Shown here piece by piece: positions 27,127 to 35,597 of a stretch of 64,000 nt of DNA. Every line of letters starts with the position of its first letter. Position 1 is the stretch's first letter. Made by a program: the position numbers and the translations under genes. This DNA is from Streptomyces sp. NBC_01445. Its GTDB lineage: Bacteria; Actinomycetota; Actinomycetes; Streptomycetales; Streptomycetaceae. Below the pieces are notes generated by a model, which saw only the letters and a program-made list of their open reading frames with translations, ran no database searches and was not told where the DNA came from. The DNA is taken from the NCBI RefSeq assembly GCF_035918235.1, contig NZ_CP109485.1, positions 2,666,001 through 2,730,000 of the forward strand. The letters run 5' to 3'.

Positions 27127-27422
27127 TTGACGGCCCACAGCCACCTTCGTACGGTGGACAGCGTTCCCGTTGATCCTGTTGTCGTCGATCGGAGTAGGAC
27201 GTTGCTCTTCTGAGGTTCTCAGACACCGCGTCACGCGGCCGCACCTCACCGGTGCGCCACGTGTCTTGCGTGTGCGACCTCGGACGACCGAGCCGTCCTC
27301 CCGCCTGAATCCGGCACAGGACTGTCCTTCGCGCCCTGTGCGCTCTCGTTGCTTCCGGCTGTGGTCGTCCGCGGTGTCCCCATGCGCTGCCCACCGTTCC
27401 CACCGAGCGACCGCGAGGCCGT
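27127..27422 (+). promoter_or_regulatory. Promoter and long structured leader of the ABC-F gene with a tiny uORF
   Basis: TTGACG (27127-27132), 17 bases, TACGGT (27150-27155) is a strong promoter, giving a leader of about 260 bases. In it, GGAG (27191-27194) is followed after 7 bases by TTG CTC TTC TGA (27202-27213), a three-codon uORF. Its stop is in the stem TCTGAGgttCTCAGA (27209-27223). CCGCGtcaCGCGG (27226-27238) and CTCGGacgaCCGAG further on are additional hairpins. Long attenuator leaders with short uORFs are known for antibiotic-resistance ABC-F genes; that this one is an attenuator is inference. Confidence 0.5.
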
Positions 27423-29057
27423 ATGTCTACCTCCCCCACCTCCATCACCTGTACCTCCCTCACCTACGCCTGGCCCGACGGCACTCGGGTCTTCGACGGT
27501 CTTCAGGCCGCGTTCGGCCCCGGCAGGACCGGGCTCATCGGCCTCAACGGCGCAGGAAAATCAACGCTGTTGAAGCTGATCTCCGGAGAGCTCGCCCCGG
27601 CGGACGGCGCCGTGAAGGTGGCGGGCGAGATCGGCTATCTGCCGCAGAACGTCACCCTCGAAACCTCGCTGCGCGTCGACGAGGCCCTCGGCATCGCCGG
27701 TGCGCGCGCCGCGCTGCACGCCATCGAGGCGGGCGACGTACGCGACGAGCACTTCGCCGCGGTCGGCGACGACTGGGACGTCGAGGAGCGCGCCGTCGCG
27801 ACCCTCGACGGGCTCGGTCTCGGCCGCATCGGTCTCGACCGCACCGTCGGCGAGCTCTCGGGAGGCGAGTCCGTACTGATCCGCCTCGCCGCGCTGCTCC
27901 TGCGCCGCCCCGACGTCCTGCTGCTCGACGAGCCGACCAACAACCTGGATCTGGCCGCCCGCAGGCGCCTGTACGCGGCCGTCGAGGCGTGGCCGGGCGT
28001 CATGGTCATGGTCAGCCACGACCGCGAACTCCTCGAACGGGTCGACCAGATCGCCGATCTGCGCGCGGGCGGCCTCGTTCGCTTCGGCGGGAACCTCTCG
28101 GCGTACGAGGAGGCGCTCGCGACCGAGCAGGAGGCGGCGGAGCGCATGCTGCGGGTCGCCGATGCCGACCTGAAGAAGCAGAAGCGCGAACTGGCGGACG
28201 CCCAGGTCAAGTTGGCCCGGCGCAAGCGCTACGGACAGAAGATGTGGGACACCAAGCGCGAGCCGAAGGCGATCATGGCCCAGCGCAAGCGGCAGGCCCA
28301 GGTCTCGGCGGGCAAGCACCGCCAACTGCACGAGGGCCGGCTCGCCGAGGCGAAGGAGCGGCTCGACGAGGCGGTGGAGGCCGTGCGCGACGACGACGAG
28401 ATCCGCGTCGATCTGCCGCACACAGCCGTGCCGCCCGGCCGTTCCGTGTTCACTCTGTGCCGGCTGAGGATGGCCTACGGGGCGCGCGTGGAGGGCGAGT
28501 TCGAGGTGCGCGGCCCTGAGCGGATCGCGCTCGTGGGGCGCAACGGTTCGGGCAAGACCACGCTGCTGCGCACGATCGCCGGGGACCTCGAACCCGTCGC
28601 GGGTGAGGTGGTCGCGCATGTTCCGCTGCGGTTCCTGCCGCAGCGGCTCGACGTGCTCGACGAGGGCCTGACCGTCGCCGAGAACGTGGCGCGGTTCGCT
28701 CCCGGAGTGACGAACAACCGCGTCAGGGCGCGGCTCGCCCACTTCCTGTTCAAGGGGGCACGGGCCGATCAGCCGGCGGCGACCCTCTCGGGCGGCGAGC
28801 GGTTCAGGGCGACCCTCGCGGCGCTGATGCTCGCCGAGCCGGCACCCCAGCTGCTGATGCTCGACGAGCCGACGAACAACCTCGACCTGGCGAGCGTCCG
28901 GCAGCTGACCACGGCCCTGGAGTCCTACGAGGGCGCGCTGCTCGTGGCCAGCCACGACCTGCCGTTCCTGAAGTCCATCGGGGTCACGCGGACGCTGCTC
29001 ATGGAGGGTGGGCGGCTGCGGGACGTCACGAAGGGGGAGGCCGGATACGGCGGGTAG
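27423..29057 (+). CDS. ABC-F family ATP-binding cassette protein
   Basis: A complete 544-residue ABC-F protein with two ATPase domains and no membrane part. Domain 1 has Walker A GLNGAGKST (near residue 43), signature LSGGE and LLLDEPTNNLD. Domain 2 has Walker A GRNGSGKTT (near residue 375), LSGGERFRATLA and MLDEPTNNLDLASV. The linker of roughly 90 charged residues (KKQKRELADAQVKLARRKRY and following) fits the P-site tRNA interaction motif. Such proteins bind the ribosomal E site. A resistance role is suggested by the long leader with a small uORF but not shown. ATG at 27423. Confidence 0.93.
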   Translation: MSTSPTSITCTSLTYAWPDGTRVFDGLQAAFGPGRTGLIGLNGAGKSTLLKLISGELAPADGAVKVAGEIGYLPQNVTLETSLRVDEALGIAGARAALHAIEAGDVRDEHFAAVGDDWDVEERAVATLDGLGLGRIGLDRTVGELSGGESVLIRLAALLLRRPDVLLLDEPTNNLDLAARRRLYAAVEAWPGVMVMVSHDRELLERVDQIADLRAGGLVRFGGNLSAYEEALATEQEAAERMLRVADADLKKQKRELADAQVKLARRKRYGQKMWDTKREPKAIMAQRKRQAQVSAGKHRQLHEGRLAEAKERLDEAVEAVRDDDEIRVDLPHTAVPPGRSVFTLCRLRMAYGARVEGEFEVRGPERIALVGRNGSGKTTLLRTIAGDLEPVAGEVVAHVPLRFLPQRLDVLDEGLTVAENVARFAPGVTNNRVRARLAHFLFKGARADQPAATLSGGERFRATLAALMLAEPAPQLLMLDEPTNNLDLASVRQLTTALESYEGALLVASHDLPFLKSIGVTRTLLMEGGRLRDVTKGEAGYGG

Positions 29058-29189
29058 CTGCCGCGTCGGGCGGGCGGGGAGAAACGGGGCGCGGGCCGGG
29101 GATTCCGTCACCGGCGCCGGGCTGTGCATGATGTGCGCGCCGGACCATGAACCCGCCCACGAGCCGTCCAGCCCCGAGGAGAGCCGCCC

Positions 29190-29966
29190 GTGCCCAGCCA
29201 GAAGGCCCTGATCCGCCGCCCCGGACCCCGCCTCGCGGACGGGCTCGTCACACACGTCGAGCGCACGCCCGTCGATCCGGAGCTGGCGCTCACGCAGTGG
29301 GAGGCCTACGTCGCGGCGCTCGGGGAGCACGGCTGGGAGACGGTCGAGGTCGGGGCCGCCGACGAGTGCCCCGACGCGGTCTTCGTCGAGGACGCGGTCG
29401 TCATGTACCGCAACGTCGCGCTGATCACCCGTCCCGGCGCGGCGTCCCGGCGTGCGGAGACGGCCGGCGTCGAGGAGGCCGTGGCCCGGCTCGGCTGCTC
29501 CGTGAACCGAGTGCGGGAACCCGGCACCCTCGACGGCGGCGACGTCCTCAAGGTCGGCGACACGATCTACGTGGGCCGTGGCGGGCGCACGAACGCGGAC
29601 GGCGTGCGGCAGTTGCGAGCCGTGTTCGAGCCGCTCGGGGCACAGGTCGTCGCCGTACCGGTCAGCAAGGTGCTGCACCTGAAGTCGGCGGTGACGGCCC
29701 TGCCCGACGGCACGGTCGTCGGGCACGAGCCGATGGTGGACGCGCCGTCCCTCTTCCCGCGCTTCCTGCCCGTCCCGGAAGAGGCCGGTGCGCATGTGGT
29801 GCTCCTGGGCGGCGGGAAGCTCCTCATGGCGGCGAGCGCGCCGAGGACGGCGGAGCTCTACGCGGATCTCGGCCTGGAGCCGGTTCTGGTGGACATCGGC
29901 GAGTTCGAAAAGCTCGAGGGCTGTGTGACGTGCCTCTCAGTCAGGCTCCGCGAGCTGCATTCCTGA
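29190..29966 (+). CDS. Dimethylarginine dimethylaminohydrolase family protein
   Basis: The 258-residue enzyme belongs to the guanidine-modifying amidinotransferase fold and is expected to hydrolyse N-omega-methylated arginine to citrulline and an alkylamine. Landmarks: CPDAVFVEDAVVMY with the substrate-binding acids, EPGTLDGGDVLKVG, the catalytic histidine at about residue 163 (KVLHLKSAVTAL) and the nucleophilic cysteine at about 248 (GCVTCLSVRL). It starts at a GTG at 29190 behind GAGGAGAG. It lies downstream of the ABC-F gene (132-base gap), same strand, possibly independent. Confidence 0.92.
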   Translation: MPSQKALIRRPGPRLADGLVTHVERTPVDPELALTQWEAYVAALGEHGWETVEVGAADECPDAVFVEDAVVMYRNVALITRPGAASRRAETAGVEEAVARLGCSVNRVREPGTLDGGDVLKVGDTIYVGRGGRTNADGVRQLRAVFEPLGAQVVAVPVSKVLHLKSAVTALPDGTVVGHEPMVDAPSLFPRFLPVPEEAGAHVVLLGGGKLLMAASAPRTAELYADLGLEPVLVDIGEFEKLEGCVTCLSVRLRELHS

Positions 29967-30130
29967 GGCGCAATGAAGCCTTGGAGGCCACTGAGACCGG
30001 AGGGGCCGGTTCCGGGGGGCCCTTTACAGAGGGTTTAACCTACGGCAACGTAACCTACGACACCGTAGGTACAACCGCTCGTGCCTGCGAGTCGTCCCCT
30101 CGCACTACTCCCGTCCCCCCTGGAGCCCTC
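29967..30130 (+). promoter_or_regulatory. Desaturase promoter with double TetR-type operator
   Basis: Two palindromes of form TACG-N4-CGTA lie 15 bases apart, at 30041-30052 and 30056-30067. The second extends to ACCTACGacacCGTAGGT, a perfect 7-base inverted repeat. A -35-like TTTACA sits at 30023-30028, so a bound protein would overlap the promoter. Such paired sites fit a TetR-family repressor responsive to acyl-CoA. No regulator gene is adjacent. Confidence 0.6.
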
Positions 30131-31108
30131 GTGACCATCACCTCTCCCCACCTCGGCAGCTCGTCCTCCACCTGGACGGACGCCCAGCTGCTGTACGCGC
30201 TGGAGGAAGTGGTCGAGAAGGAACTGAACCGGCACCTCAAGGTGGCCAAGGACTGGATGCCGCACGAGTACGTGCCGTGGGCCGACGCCCGCAACTTCCC
30301 CGGTTTCTTCGAGGACGGCGAGGCCTGGGCGAAGGACCAGTCCAAGGTCACCGAGATCGGCCGGATCGCGCTCGTCGTCAACCTGCTGACCGAGGACAAC
30401 CTCCCCAGCTACCACCACGAGATCGCCTCCCTCTTCGGCCGCGACGGCGCCTGGGGCACCTGGGTGCACCGCTGGACCGCCGAGGAGGGACGCCACGGCA
30501 TCGTGATGCGTGACTACCTGCTGGCGTCGCGCGCCGTCGACCCGGACCAGCTCGAGCAGTTCCGCATGGCGCACATGGCCGAGGGCTTCGAGTCCGACAA
30601 CCGGCACTCGATGCTGCACTCGGTCGCTTACGTCGCCTTCCAGGAGCTCGCGACCCGCGTCTCGCACCGCAACACCGGCCACCAGTCGGGCGACCCGGTC
30701 TGCGACCGCATGCTGTCGCGCATCGCCACCGACGAGAACCTGCACATGGTCTTCTACCGGAACCTGCTCGGTGCGGCCTTCGAGCTCGCCCCCGACCTCA
30801 CGATGCAGGCCGTGCGCGACGTCGTCGTCAACTTCCGCATGCCCGGACACGGCATGCCCGGCTTCGAGCGCGCCGCCGCCCAGATGGCCATCGGCGAGAT
30901 CTACAACATGCGCATCCACCACGACGACGTGATCCAGCCCGTGCTGCGCTACCTGAAGGTCCTGGACATCGACGGGCTCGGCCCGGAGGGTCTCAAGGCC
31001 CAGGAGGAGCTCGGTCTGTACATGGGCGGCCTGGACAGCGAGGCCTCCAAGTTCGACGAGAAGCTCGCCGCCCGCAAGGCCCGCATGGCGGCCCGCGCCG
31101 CGGGCTGA
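30131..31108 (+). CDS. Acyl-ACP desaturase (ferritin-like diiron)
   Basis: This 325-residue soluble desaturase introduces a double bond into an acyl chain bound to ACP (or CoA), using a diiron centre and reduced ferredoxin. Both E-x-x-H iron ligands are visible: TAEEGRHGIVMRDY near residue 122 and TDENLHMVFYRN near residue 205. The start is the GTG at 30131, six bases behind GGAG; the longer open frame upstream is not supported. The protein has no membrane helices. It is probably controlled through the double operator upstream. Related genes in mycobacteria are desA1 and desA2. Confidence 0.94.
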   Translation: MTITSPHLGSSSSTWTDAQLLYALEEVVEKELNRHLKVAKDWMPHEYVPWADARNFPGFFEDGEAWAKDQSKVTEIGRIALVVNLLTEDNLPSYHHEIASLFGRDGAWGTWVHRWTAEEGRHGIVMRDYLLASRAVDPDQLEQFRMAHMAEGFESDNRHSMLHSVAYVAFQELATRVSHRNTGHQSGDPVCDRMLSRIATDENLHMVFYRNLLGAAFELAPDLTMQAVRDVVVNFRMPGHGMPGFERAAAQMAIGEIYNMRIHHDDVIQPVLRYLKVLDIDGLGPEGLKAQEELGLYMGGLDSEASKFDEKLAARKARMAARAAG

Positions 31109-31136
31109 GCCTCGCGCGGTAAACCCCGCACACCGA

Positions 31137-31163
31137 GCGCCGCGGCTGGTTCAGCCGCGGCGC
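31137..31163. terminator. Perfect hairpin between desaturase and WhiB-like genes
   Basis: Twelve-base arms at 31137-31148 and 31152-31163 pair perfectly around a three-base loop. The stop codon of the WhiB-like gene starts in it. It sits between convergent genes and can serve both. Confidence 0.75.
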
Positions 31164-31459
31164 AGCTGGTGGCGCTCCTTCTCGGAGAGGCCTCCCCAGA
31201 CGCCGAAGCGCTCATCGTTGGCGAGCGCGTACTCCAGGCAGGCGGAGCGCATCTCGCACCGGCCACAGATGCTCTTCGCCTCGCGTACCGAGCTGCCGGG
31301 CTCGGGAAAGAAGAAGTCGGCGCCCGTCTGGGCACACAGCGCCTCGTCCTGCCAGGAGGGGACGGACACTGCCGCGCCCCCCGGGTTCATGGCCTGCCGC
31401 GCGGAGGTGGGGGCCCCGGGAGCGCTCGTGACGGGGCGCAGCGTGTGGTTCGAGTACAT
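31151..31459 (-). CDS. WhiB-like (Wbl) iron-sulfur transcription factor
   Basis: A small protein with the four-cysteine [4Fe-4S] cluster motif: one in E-A-L-C-A-Q-T, two in SICGRC and the last in R-S-A-C-L-E-Y. Downstream is the turn motif GVWGGLSEKER and a basic tail (HQLRRG). Wbl proteins bind sigma-A and DNA and control development or stress. I place the start at 31459 (102 residues) because the extra codons keep strong GC3 bias; a start at 31390 (79 residues) has the better ribosome site. The position relative to the laccase matches SCO6715 of S. coelicolor as I remember it. Confidence 0.88.
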   Translation of the reverse strand: MYSNHTLRPVTSAPGAPTSARQAMNPGGAAVSVPSWQDEALCAQTGADFFFPEPGSSVREAKSICGRCEMRSACLEYALANDERFGVWGGLSEKERHQLRRG

Positions 31460-31574
31460 GCCACTGATCGTGCCGCGCGGCGAAAAACAGACGATCAACG
31501 ACTGATCAACGCGGCGCGCCGGGCGGATTCGGCCTGAGCCCGCCCGGCCCTTCCGGGACGTGCCCGGACCCGGC

Positions 31575-32366
31575 TCAGGTCTGGTTCGGGTCTCCCTTGA
31601 TCACCGCGAAGCGGGCGCCCTGCGGGTCGGTGAGCTTGGCGATGCGGCCGACGCCCGGCAGGTTCGTGGGCGCGAAGCGCACCTTACCGCCGAGCTCCTG
31701 CGCCCGGGCGGCGATCGCGTCGACGTCCGGCACATGGAAGTACGGCGACCAGTGCGCCCCGATGTCGGACTCCGCCGGGTCGTCGCCCAGTGTGACCATG
31801 CCGCCGAACATGTCGTCCTCGCCCGTGCCCGCCGGGTTCACCGTCACGTAGGTGCCGCCGGGGAACGGCACGTCGAACGTGCCCCAGCCGAGCACCGAGC
31901 CGTAGAAGTCCTTCGCCACCTCGACATCCGGGGTGTACAGCTCGATCCAGTTCAGCGAGCCGTCCTCCGTGGCGAGACCCAGGCCCTTGTTCTGACCGGG
32001 CTGCCAGAGGCCGAACGTCGCCCCAGCGGGATCGGCGATGATCGCCATGCGGCCCAGGTCCGTCACGTCCATGGGCCGGAAGGGCGCGGATCCGCCGGCC
32101 TGCTCCGCGGCCTTCACCGTCGCATCCGCGTCCTGCGTCTGGAAATAGACGGTCCAGGACGGCGGCGCCTGGTCGGGCGTGACGGTCATCCCGCCGGCGA
32201 CGGTCTTGCCGTCCAGCTGGAACAGGCCGTAACCGCCGACCTCGGGGCCGCCCGACTGGAACTGCCAGTCGAAGAGCCCGGTGTAGAAGGAAACGGCGGC
32301 GTCGAGATCCGGGGTTCCGAGATCCAGCCAGTTCGGCGAGCCGTCGACGAAACGGGTGGTGAGCAT
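31575..32366 (-). CDS. Two-domain VOC (glyoxalase-like) family protein
   Basis: This 263-residue protein consists of two tandem vicinal-oxygen-chelate domains (about 1-125 and 135-263). Each opens with PNWLDLGTPDLDAAVSFYTG or LNWIELYTPDVEVAKDFYGS and closes with D-P-x-G-A-x-F-x-L/V. The exact metal and substrate are not evident. The ATG at 32366 follows GAGGAGGG. The leader contains an unusual C5/G5 hairpin near 32389-32402. It is divergent from the glucanase gene across 311 bases. Confidence 0.88.
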   Translation of the reverse strand: MLTTRFVDGSPNWLDLGTPDLDAAVSFYTGLFDWQFQSGGPEVGGYGLFQLDGKTVAGGMTVTPDQAPPSWTVYFQTQDADATVKAAEQAGGSAPFRPMDVTDLGRMAIIADPAGATFGLWQPGQNKGLGLATEDGSLNWIELYTPDVEVAKDFYGSVLGWGTFDVPFPGGTYVTVNPAGTGEDDMFGGMVTLGDDPAESDIGAHWSPYFHVPDVDAIAARAQELGGKVRFAPTNLPGVGRIAKLTDPQGARFAVIKGDPNQT

Positions 32367-32677
32367 GGTGCCCTCCTCGTTGAGGGTGCCCCCCCTTGGG
32401 GGTCCCGTTGTCTGCCTCACCGAGTCTGGCACCGCGCACTGACAATCGCCGTTCCACTCGCCGTCACCACGCGGCCGCCGCTCCGGACCGGCGCCGAGCC
32501 GCCGATGAGCCGCCGACCGTGCCACCGCGCAGCCAACACCCGGCATCACCAAGCCATCGCCAAGCCATCGCCAAGAGTTGAACGGTCCACAGAAATGGGA
32601 GCGCTCCCCGTCACAAGTCTTGACCCGTCGCGCCGCACTCGCAACAGTGGGGCTCCCCCACATCTCAGGAGTCCTCC
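32367..32677. promoter_or_regulatory. Divergent promoter region with a CebR-like box before the GH64 gene
   Basis: TGGGAGCGCTCCCC (32596-32609) differs in only the last base from TGGGAGCGCTCCCA, the operator of the cellobiose/cellotriose repressor CebR in Streptomyces. Ten bases downstream is TTGACC (32620-32625), 17 bases, AACAGT (32643-32648), the likely glucanase promoter. A hairpin GTGGGGctcCCCCAC follows in the leader. The rest of the spacer holds no gene. Confidence 0.6.
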
Positions 32678-33904
32678 GTGATATCGCGCAGACTGTTCCT
32701 GACCGGCGCCGCCACGGCCGCCACCGCACTGACCTACCCGGCCTGGGGCAGCTCCCTCAGCCCGGAGGCCAAGGCAGCACCCGCCACCTGCGAACTCGCC
32801 CTGCAGAACAAGTCGTTGCCCGGCACTGTGCGTGCCTATGTCACGGGCCACGAGCAGGGCACCGACCGCTGGGTGCTGCTCAAGCCCGACGGCGGGGTCT
32901 ACCACCCCGACTCGCCGTCAGCCCCGCAGACCCCGCTGCCCGTCGACTGTGCCATCCCGCTGGGCGCGGCGGGTTCGGCACCAAAGGTCCTGACGCTTCC
33001 TCAGATGTACGGCGCCCGCGTCTACTTCGTACGCGACAGCACGCTCGACTTCTTCCTCAACCCGGGCCCCGCGCTCGTCGAGCCGGCCTTCGCGACCTCC
33101 ACCGACGCGAACTACGGGAAGACCTGGTCGTTCTGTGAATTCACCTTCAACTCCGATCAGTTGTACGCGAACATCAGCTACGTCGACCTGGTGACGGCCC
33201 TGCCCATCGGCCTGACCCTGGAGGGCGATGCCACGCACACCGTCGCGCCGCTCCCGGACGGCGCGGTGGACAGGATCGCCGCGGATCTCGCGGCCCAGAC
33301 CGCCAAGGACGGGCAGCCCTGGGACAAGCTCGTCATCCGCGGAGGCGACGGCAAGGTCCTGCGCGTCATCTCACCGCAGAACCTGATGGCCCCGTACTTC
33401 GACCGCCCCGACGAGATGCCGTTCCGGGACGTCTGGGACAGCTATGTCGACCAGGTCTGGGAGAAGTACCGCACGACGGACCTGAAGATCGATCTCCAGG
33501 GCGGCCGGGGCGTGTTCACGGGCCGGGTCAGCGGCGACACCCTCACCTTCAACGGCGGGCACAGCTTCCCCAAGCCCGCCTCGAAGGACATCTTCACCTG
33601 CAACCACGGCCCGTTCACCAACAACCCCGGCGACCCCGACGACAAGAAGGGCCTCCTCGCCCGTCTCGCCGCCGGGTTCAACCGGAGCATCATGCTGACC
33701 CACCCCGAGCAGCCGAACGGCACCACGACGGCCGACTACTACCAGGGCGACGTCACCAACCACTGGTCACGGGTCGTGCACGCCAACTCGCCCATCGGGT
33801 ACGCCTTCCCGTACGACGACGTGCGCCCCGACGGGCAGCCGGACGTGTCCGGCGCGGCGCACGACGGCAACCCGCGGCGCTTCACGGTCAGCGTCGGATC
33901 GTAG
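32678..33904 (+). CDS. Secreted GH64 beta-1,3-glucanase
   Basis: A 408-residue exported protein of glycoside hydrolase family 64, which cleaves beta-1,3-glucan (laminarin, curdlan, fungal wall) mainly to laminaripentaose. The GTG start at 32678 precedes a twin-arginine-like signal (ISRRLFLTGAATAATALTYP). Typical family blocks include VRAYVTGHEQGTDRWVLLKPDG, TWSFCEFTFNSDQLYANISYVD and the thaumatin-like GHSFPKPASKDIFTCN followed by HANSPIGYAFPYDDV. No carbohydrate-binding module is attached. The CebR-like box upstream suggests cello-oligosaccharide or laminari-oligosaccharide control. Confidence 0.88.
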   Translation: MISRRLFLTGAATAATALTYPAWGSSLSPEAKAAPATCELALQNKSLPGTVRAYVTGHEQGTDRWVLLKPDGGVYHPDSPSAPQTPLPVDCAIPLGAAGSAPKVLTLPQMYGARVYFVRDSTLDFFLNPGPALVEPAFATSTDANYGKTWSFCEFTFNSDQLYANISYVDLVTALPIGLTLEGDATHTVAPLPDGAVDRIAADLAAQTAKDGQPWDKLVIRGGDGKVLRVISPQNLMAPYFDRPDEMPFRDVWDSYVDQVWEKYRTTDLKIDLQGGRGVFTGRVSGDTLTFNGGHSFPKPASKDIFTCNHGPFTNNPGDPDDKKGLLARLAAGFNRSIMLTHPEQPNGTTTADYYQGDVTNHWSRVVHANSPIGYAFPYDDVRPDGQPDVSGAAHDGNPRRFTVSVGS

Positions 33905-33916
33905 GTCCCGGACGAC

Positions 33917-35506
33917 TCACGCCCCGGCGTCCTCGCGGATGAGCTCTGCGGCCTTCTCCGCGAGGGCGACGGTCGGGGCGTGGGTGTGACCGCGGGTGAT
34001 GCGCGGCATCACCGAGGCGTCGACGACGCGCAGGGCCTCAACACCCCTGACCCGCAGGCGCGGGTCGGTCACCGAGCCCTCGTCGGCGCCCATGCGGCAG
34101 GTGCCGACCGGGTGGTAGAGCGTCTCGGCACCCGAGCGGATCACCTGCGCCAGCTCCTCGTCGCCGACGGCCCCCGGGTACGGAGCGAGGGGCCCGTCGG
34201 TGTACGGGGCGAGCGGCTCGGCCGCGAGGAGTTCCTCGGCGCGGCGCACTCCGGCCATCAGCGTGCGCAGGTCCTCTTCGCGGGCGAGATAGCCGGGGTC
34301 GATCAGCGGCCGCGCCGACGCGTCCGCCCCGCCCGGGGTGATGCGGCCCTCGCTCGCGGGCTGGAGCAGGACGACGCCGATCGTGATGCCGTGCTCGACG
34401 GGCGGGGTGAGCCCGTGGTTGACGAACGGCACGGGAGCGTAGATCAGCTCGATGTCAGGGGAGGTCAGTTCGGGGCGTGTCCTGATGAAGGCGACCGCCT
34501 CGCCGACGTTCGACGTGAGCGGTCCGCGCCCGGCGAGAAGGAAGCGGCCCACATTGGTGAGGGAGTCCGCGCCGGTGAGGGTGACGGGCCGGGGGCAGCG
34601 CATCGTGACGGCGAAGGAGAGATGGTCCTGGAGGTGACGGCCCACGTCGGGGGACGCGACGCGGACGTCGATCCCCGCCTCGGCGAGCTGCCCGGGGTCA
34701 CCGACGCCCGCCTGCTGGAGCAGCTGCGGTGAACCGATGGCGCCCGCGCTGAGGATCACCTCGCGGCGGGCGCGCAGGATGCCGGGGACTCCTTCGGCGA
34801 CGACGCCGGCCACGCGGGTGCCGTCGAAGTCGAGGCGCGTGACCCGGGCGTCGGTGTGGATGTGCAGGTTGGGCCGGCGCGCGGCCGGTTTCAGATAGCC
34901 GTCGGCCGCGCTCCACCGGCGGCCGCGGCGCTGGTTGAGCGGGGTGAGCGCGAAGCCGCCGTGGTCCTCGTGGTTCAGCTCGGTCAGCTCGCGCAGACCG
35001 GCGGCGCGGCAGGCGTCGAGGAACGCCGACGTCGTCACGTTCGGGTCGCGCGGCGGGGAGATCCAGAGCGGGCCCAGGGTGCCGTGCGGCGAGTCGGCGC
35101 GCCGGGTGCCCGCCCAGCGTTCGGCGCGCTGGAAGTAGCGCGCGAACTGCTCGTACGACCACTCCTCGCCGGCCGCCTCGCCCCACGCGTCGTAGTCGTC
35201 CCGGTGGCCGCGCACCCACATCATGGCGTTCATCGAGGAGGAGCCGCCGAGTGTGTGGCCGCGCGGCCAGTACAGCTCGCGCCCGTCGAGCGCGGACTGC
35301 TTGGACGTCGAGTAGTCCCAGTCGTACGGCGTCCTGAACAGCTTCGGGAACGCCGCCGGTATGCGGATCTCGGCTTTGCGGTCGCGCGGGCCCGACTCGA
35401 CGAGCGCGACGCGTACGGCCGGATCCTCCGACAGCCGCGCGGCCAGCACACAGCCGGCCGACCCGGCCCCGACGATGACGTAGTCGTACTCGCTGTCCTT
35501 GCTCAA
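33917..35506 (-). CDS. GMC family FAD-dependent oxidoreductase (choline-dehydrogenase-like)
   Basis: The 529-residue flavoprotein has the N-terminal FAD motif YDYVIVGAGSAGCVLAARLS and both GMC signatures: RGHTLGGSSSMNAMMWVRG and the later S-A-G-A-I-G-S-P-Q-L-L segment. The C-terminal HPVGTCRMG carries the first active-site histidine. It has no signal peptide, so it is intracellular. Substrate could be choline, an alcohol or an aryl alcohol; the BCCT transporter is too far away to argue for choline. The start is a TTG at 35506 with a GGGAG site. It converges with the GH64 gene and runs in the same direction as the laccase. Confidence 0.9.
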   Translation of the reverse strand: MSKDSEYDYVIVGAGSAGCVLAARLSEDPAVRVALVESGPRDRKAEIRIPAAFPKLFRTPYDWDYSTSKQSALDGRELYWPRGHTLGGSSSMNAMMWVRGHRDDYDAWGEAAGEEWSYEQFARYFQRAERWAGTRRADSPHGTLGPLWISPPRDPNVTTSAFLDACRAAGLRELTELNHEDHGGFALTPLNQRRGRRWSAADGYLKPAARRPNLHIHTDARVTRLDFDGTRVAGVVAEGVPGILRARREVILSAGAIGSPQLLQQAGVGDPGQLAEAGIDVRVASPDVGRHLQDHLSFAVTMRCPRPVTLTGADSLTNVGRFLLAGRGPLTSNVGEAVAFIRTRPELTSPDIELIYAPVPFVNHGLTPPVEHGITIGVVLLQPASEGRITPGGADASARPLIDPGYLAREEDLRTLMAGVRRAEELLAAEPLAPYTDGPLAPYPGAVGDEELAQVIRSGAETLYHPVGTCRMGADEGSVTDPRLRVRGVEALRVVDASVMPRITRGHTHAPTVALAEKAAELIREDAGA

Positions 35507-35597
35507 CTCGACTCCCGGGGTGGGTGGTTGAGGACCAGGTGATGATCCGCTTCCTCCCCGGAGGTGTACACCCGTGGCGCACCCCTGCGAAAGCCCC

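Noticed and set aside
27561..29795. 744-codon open frame on the minus strand
   Set aside because: It is antisense to the ABC-F and DDAH genes, both with complete catalytic motifs.
29147..30130. N-terminal extension of the desaturase open frame
   Set aside because: It overlaps DDAH in another frame and the operator region. The GTG at 30131 has a good ribosome site and the family N terminus.
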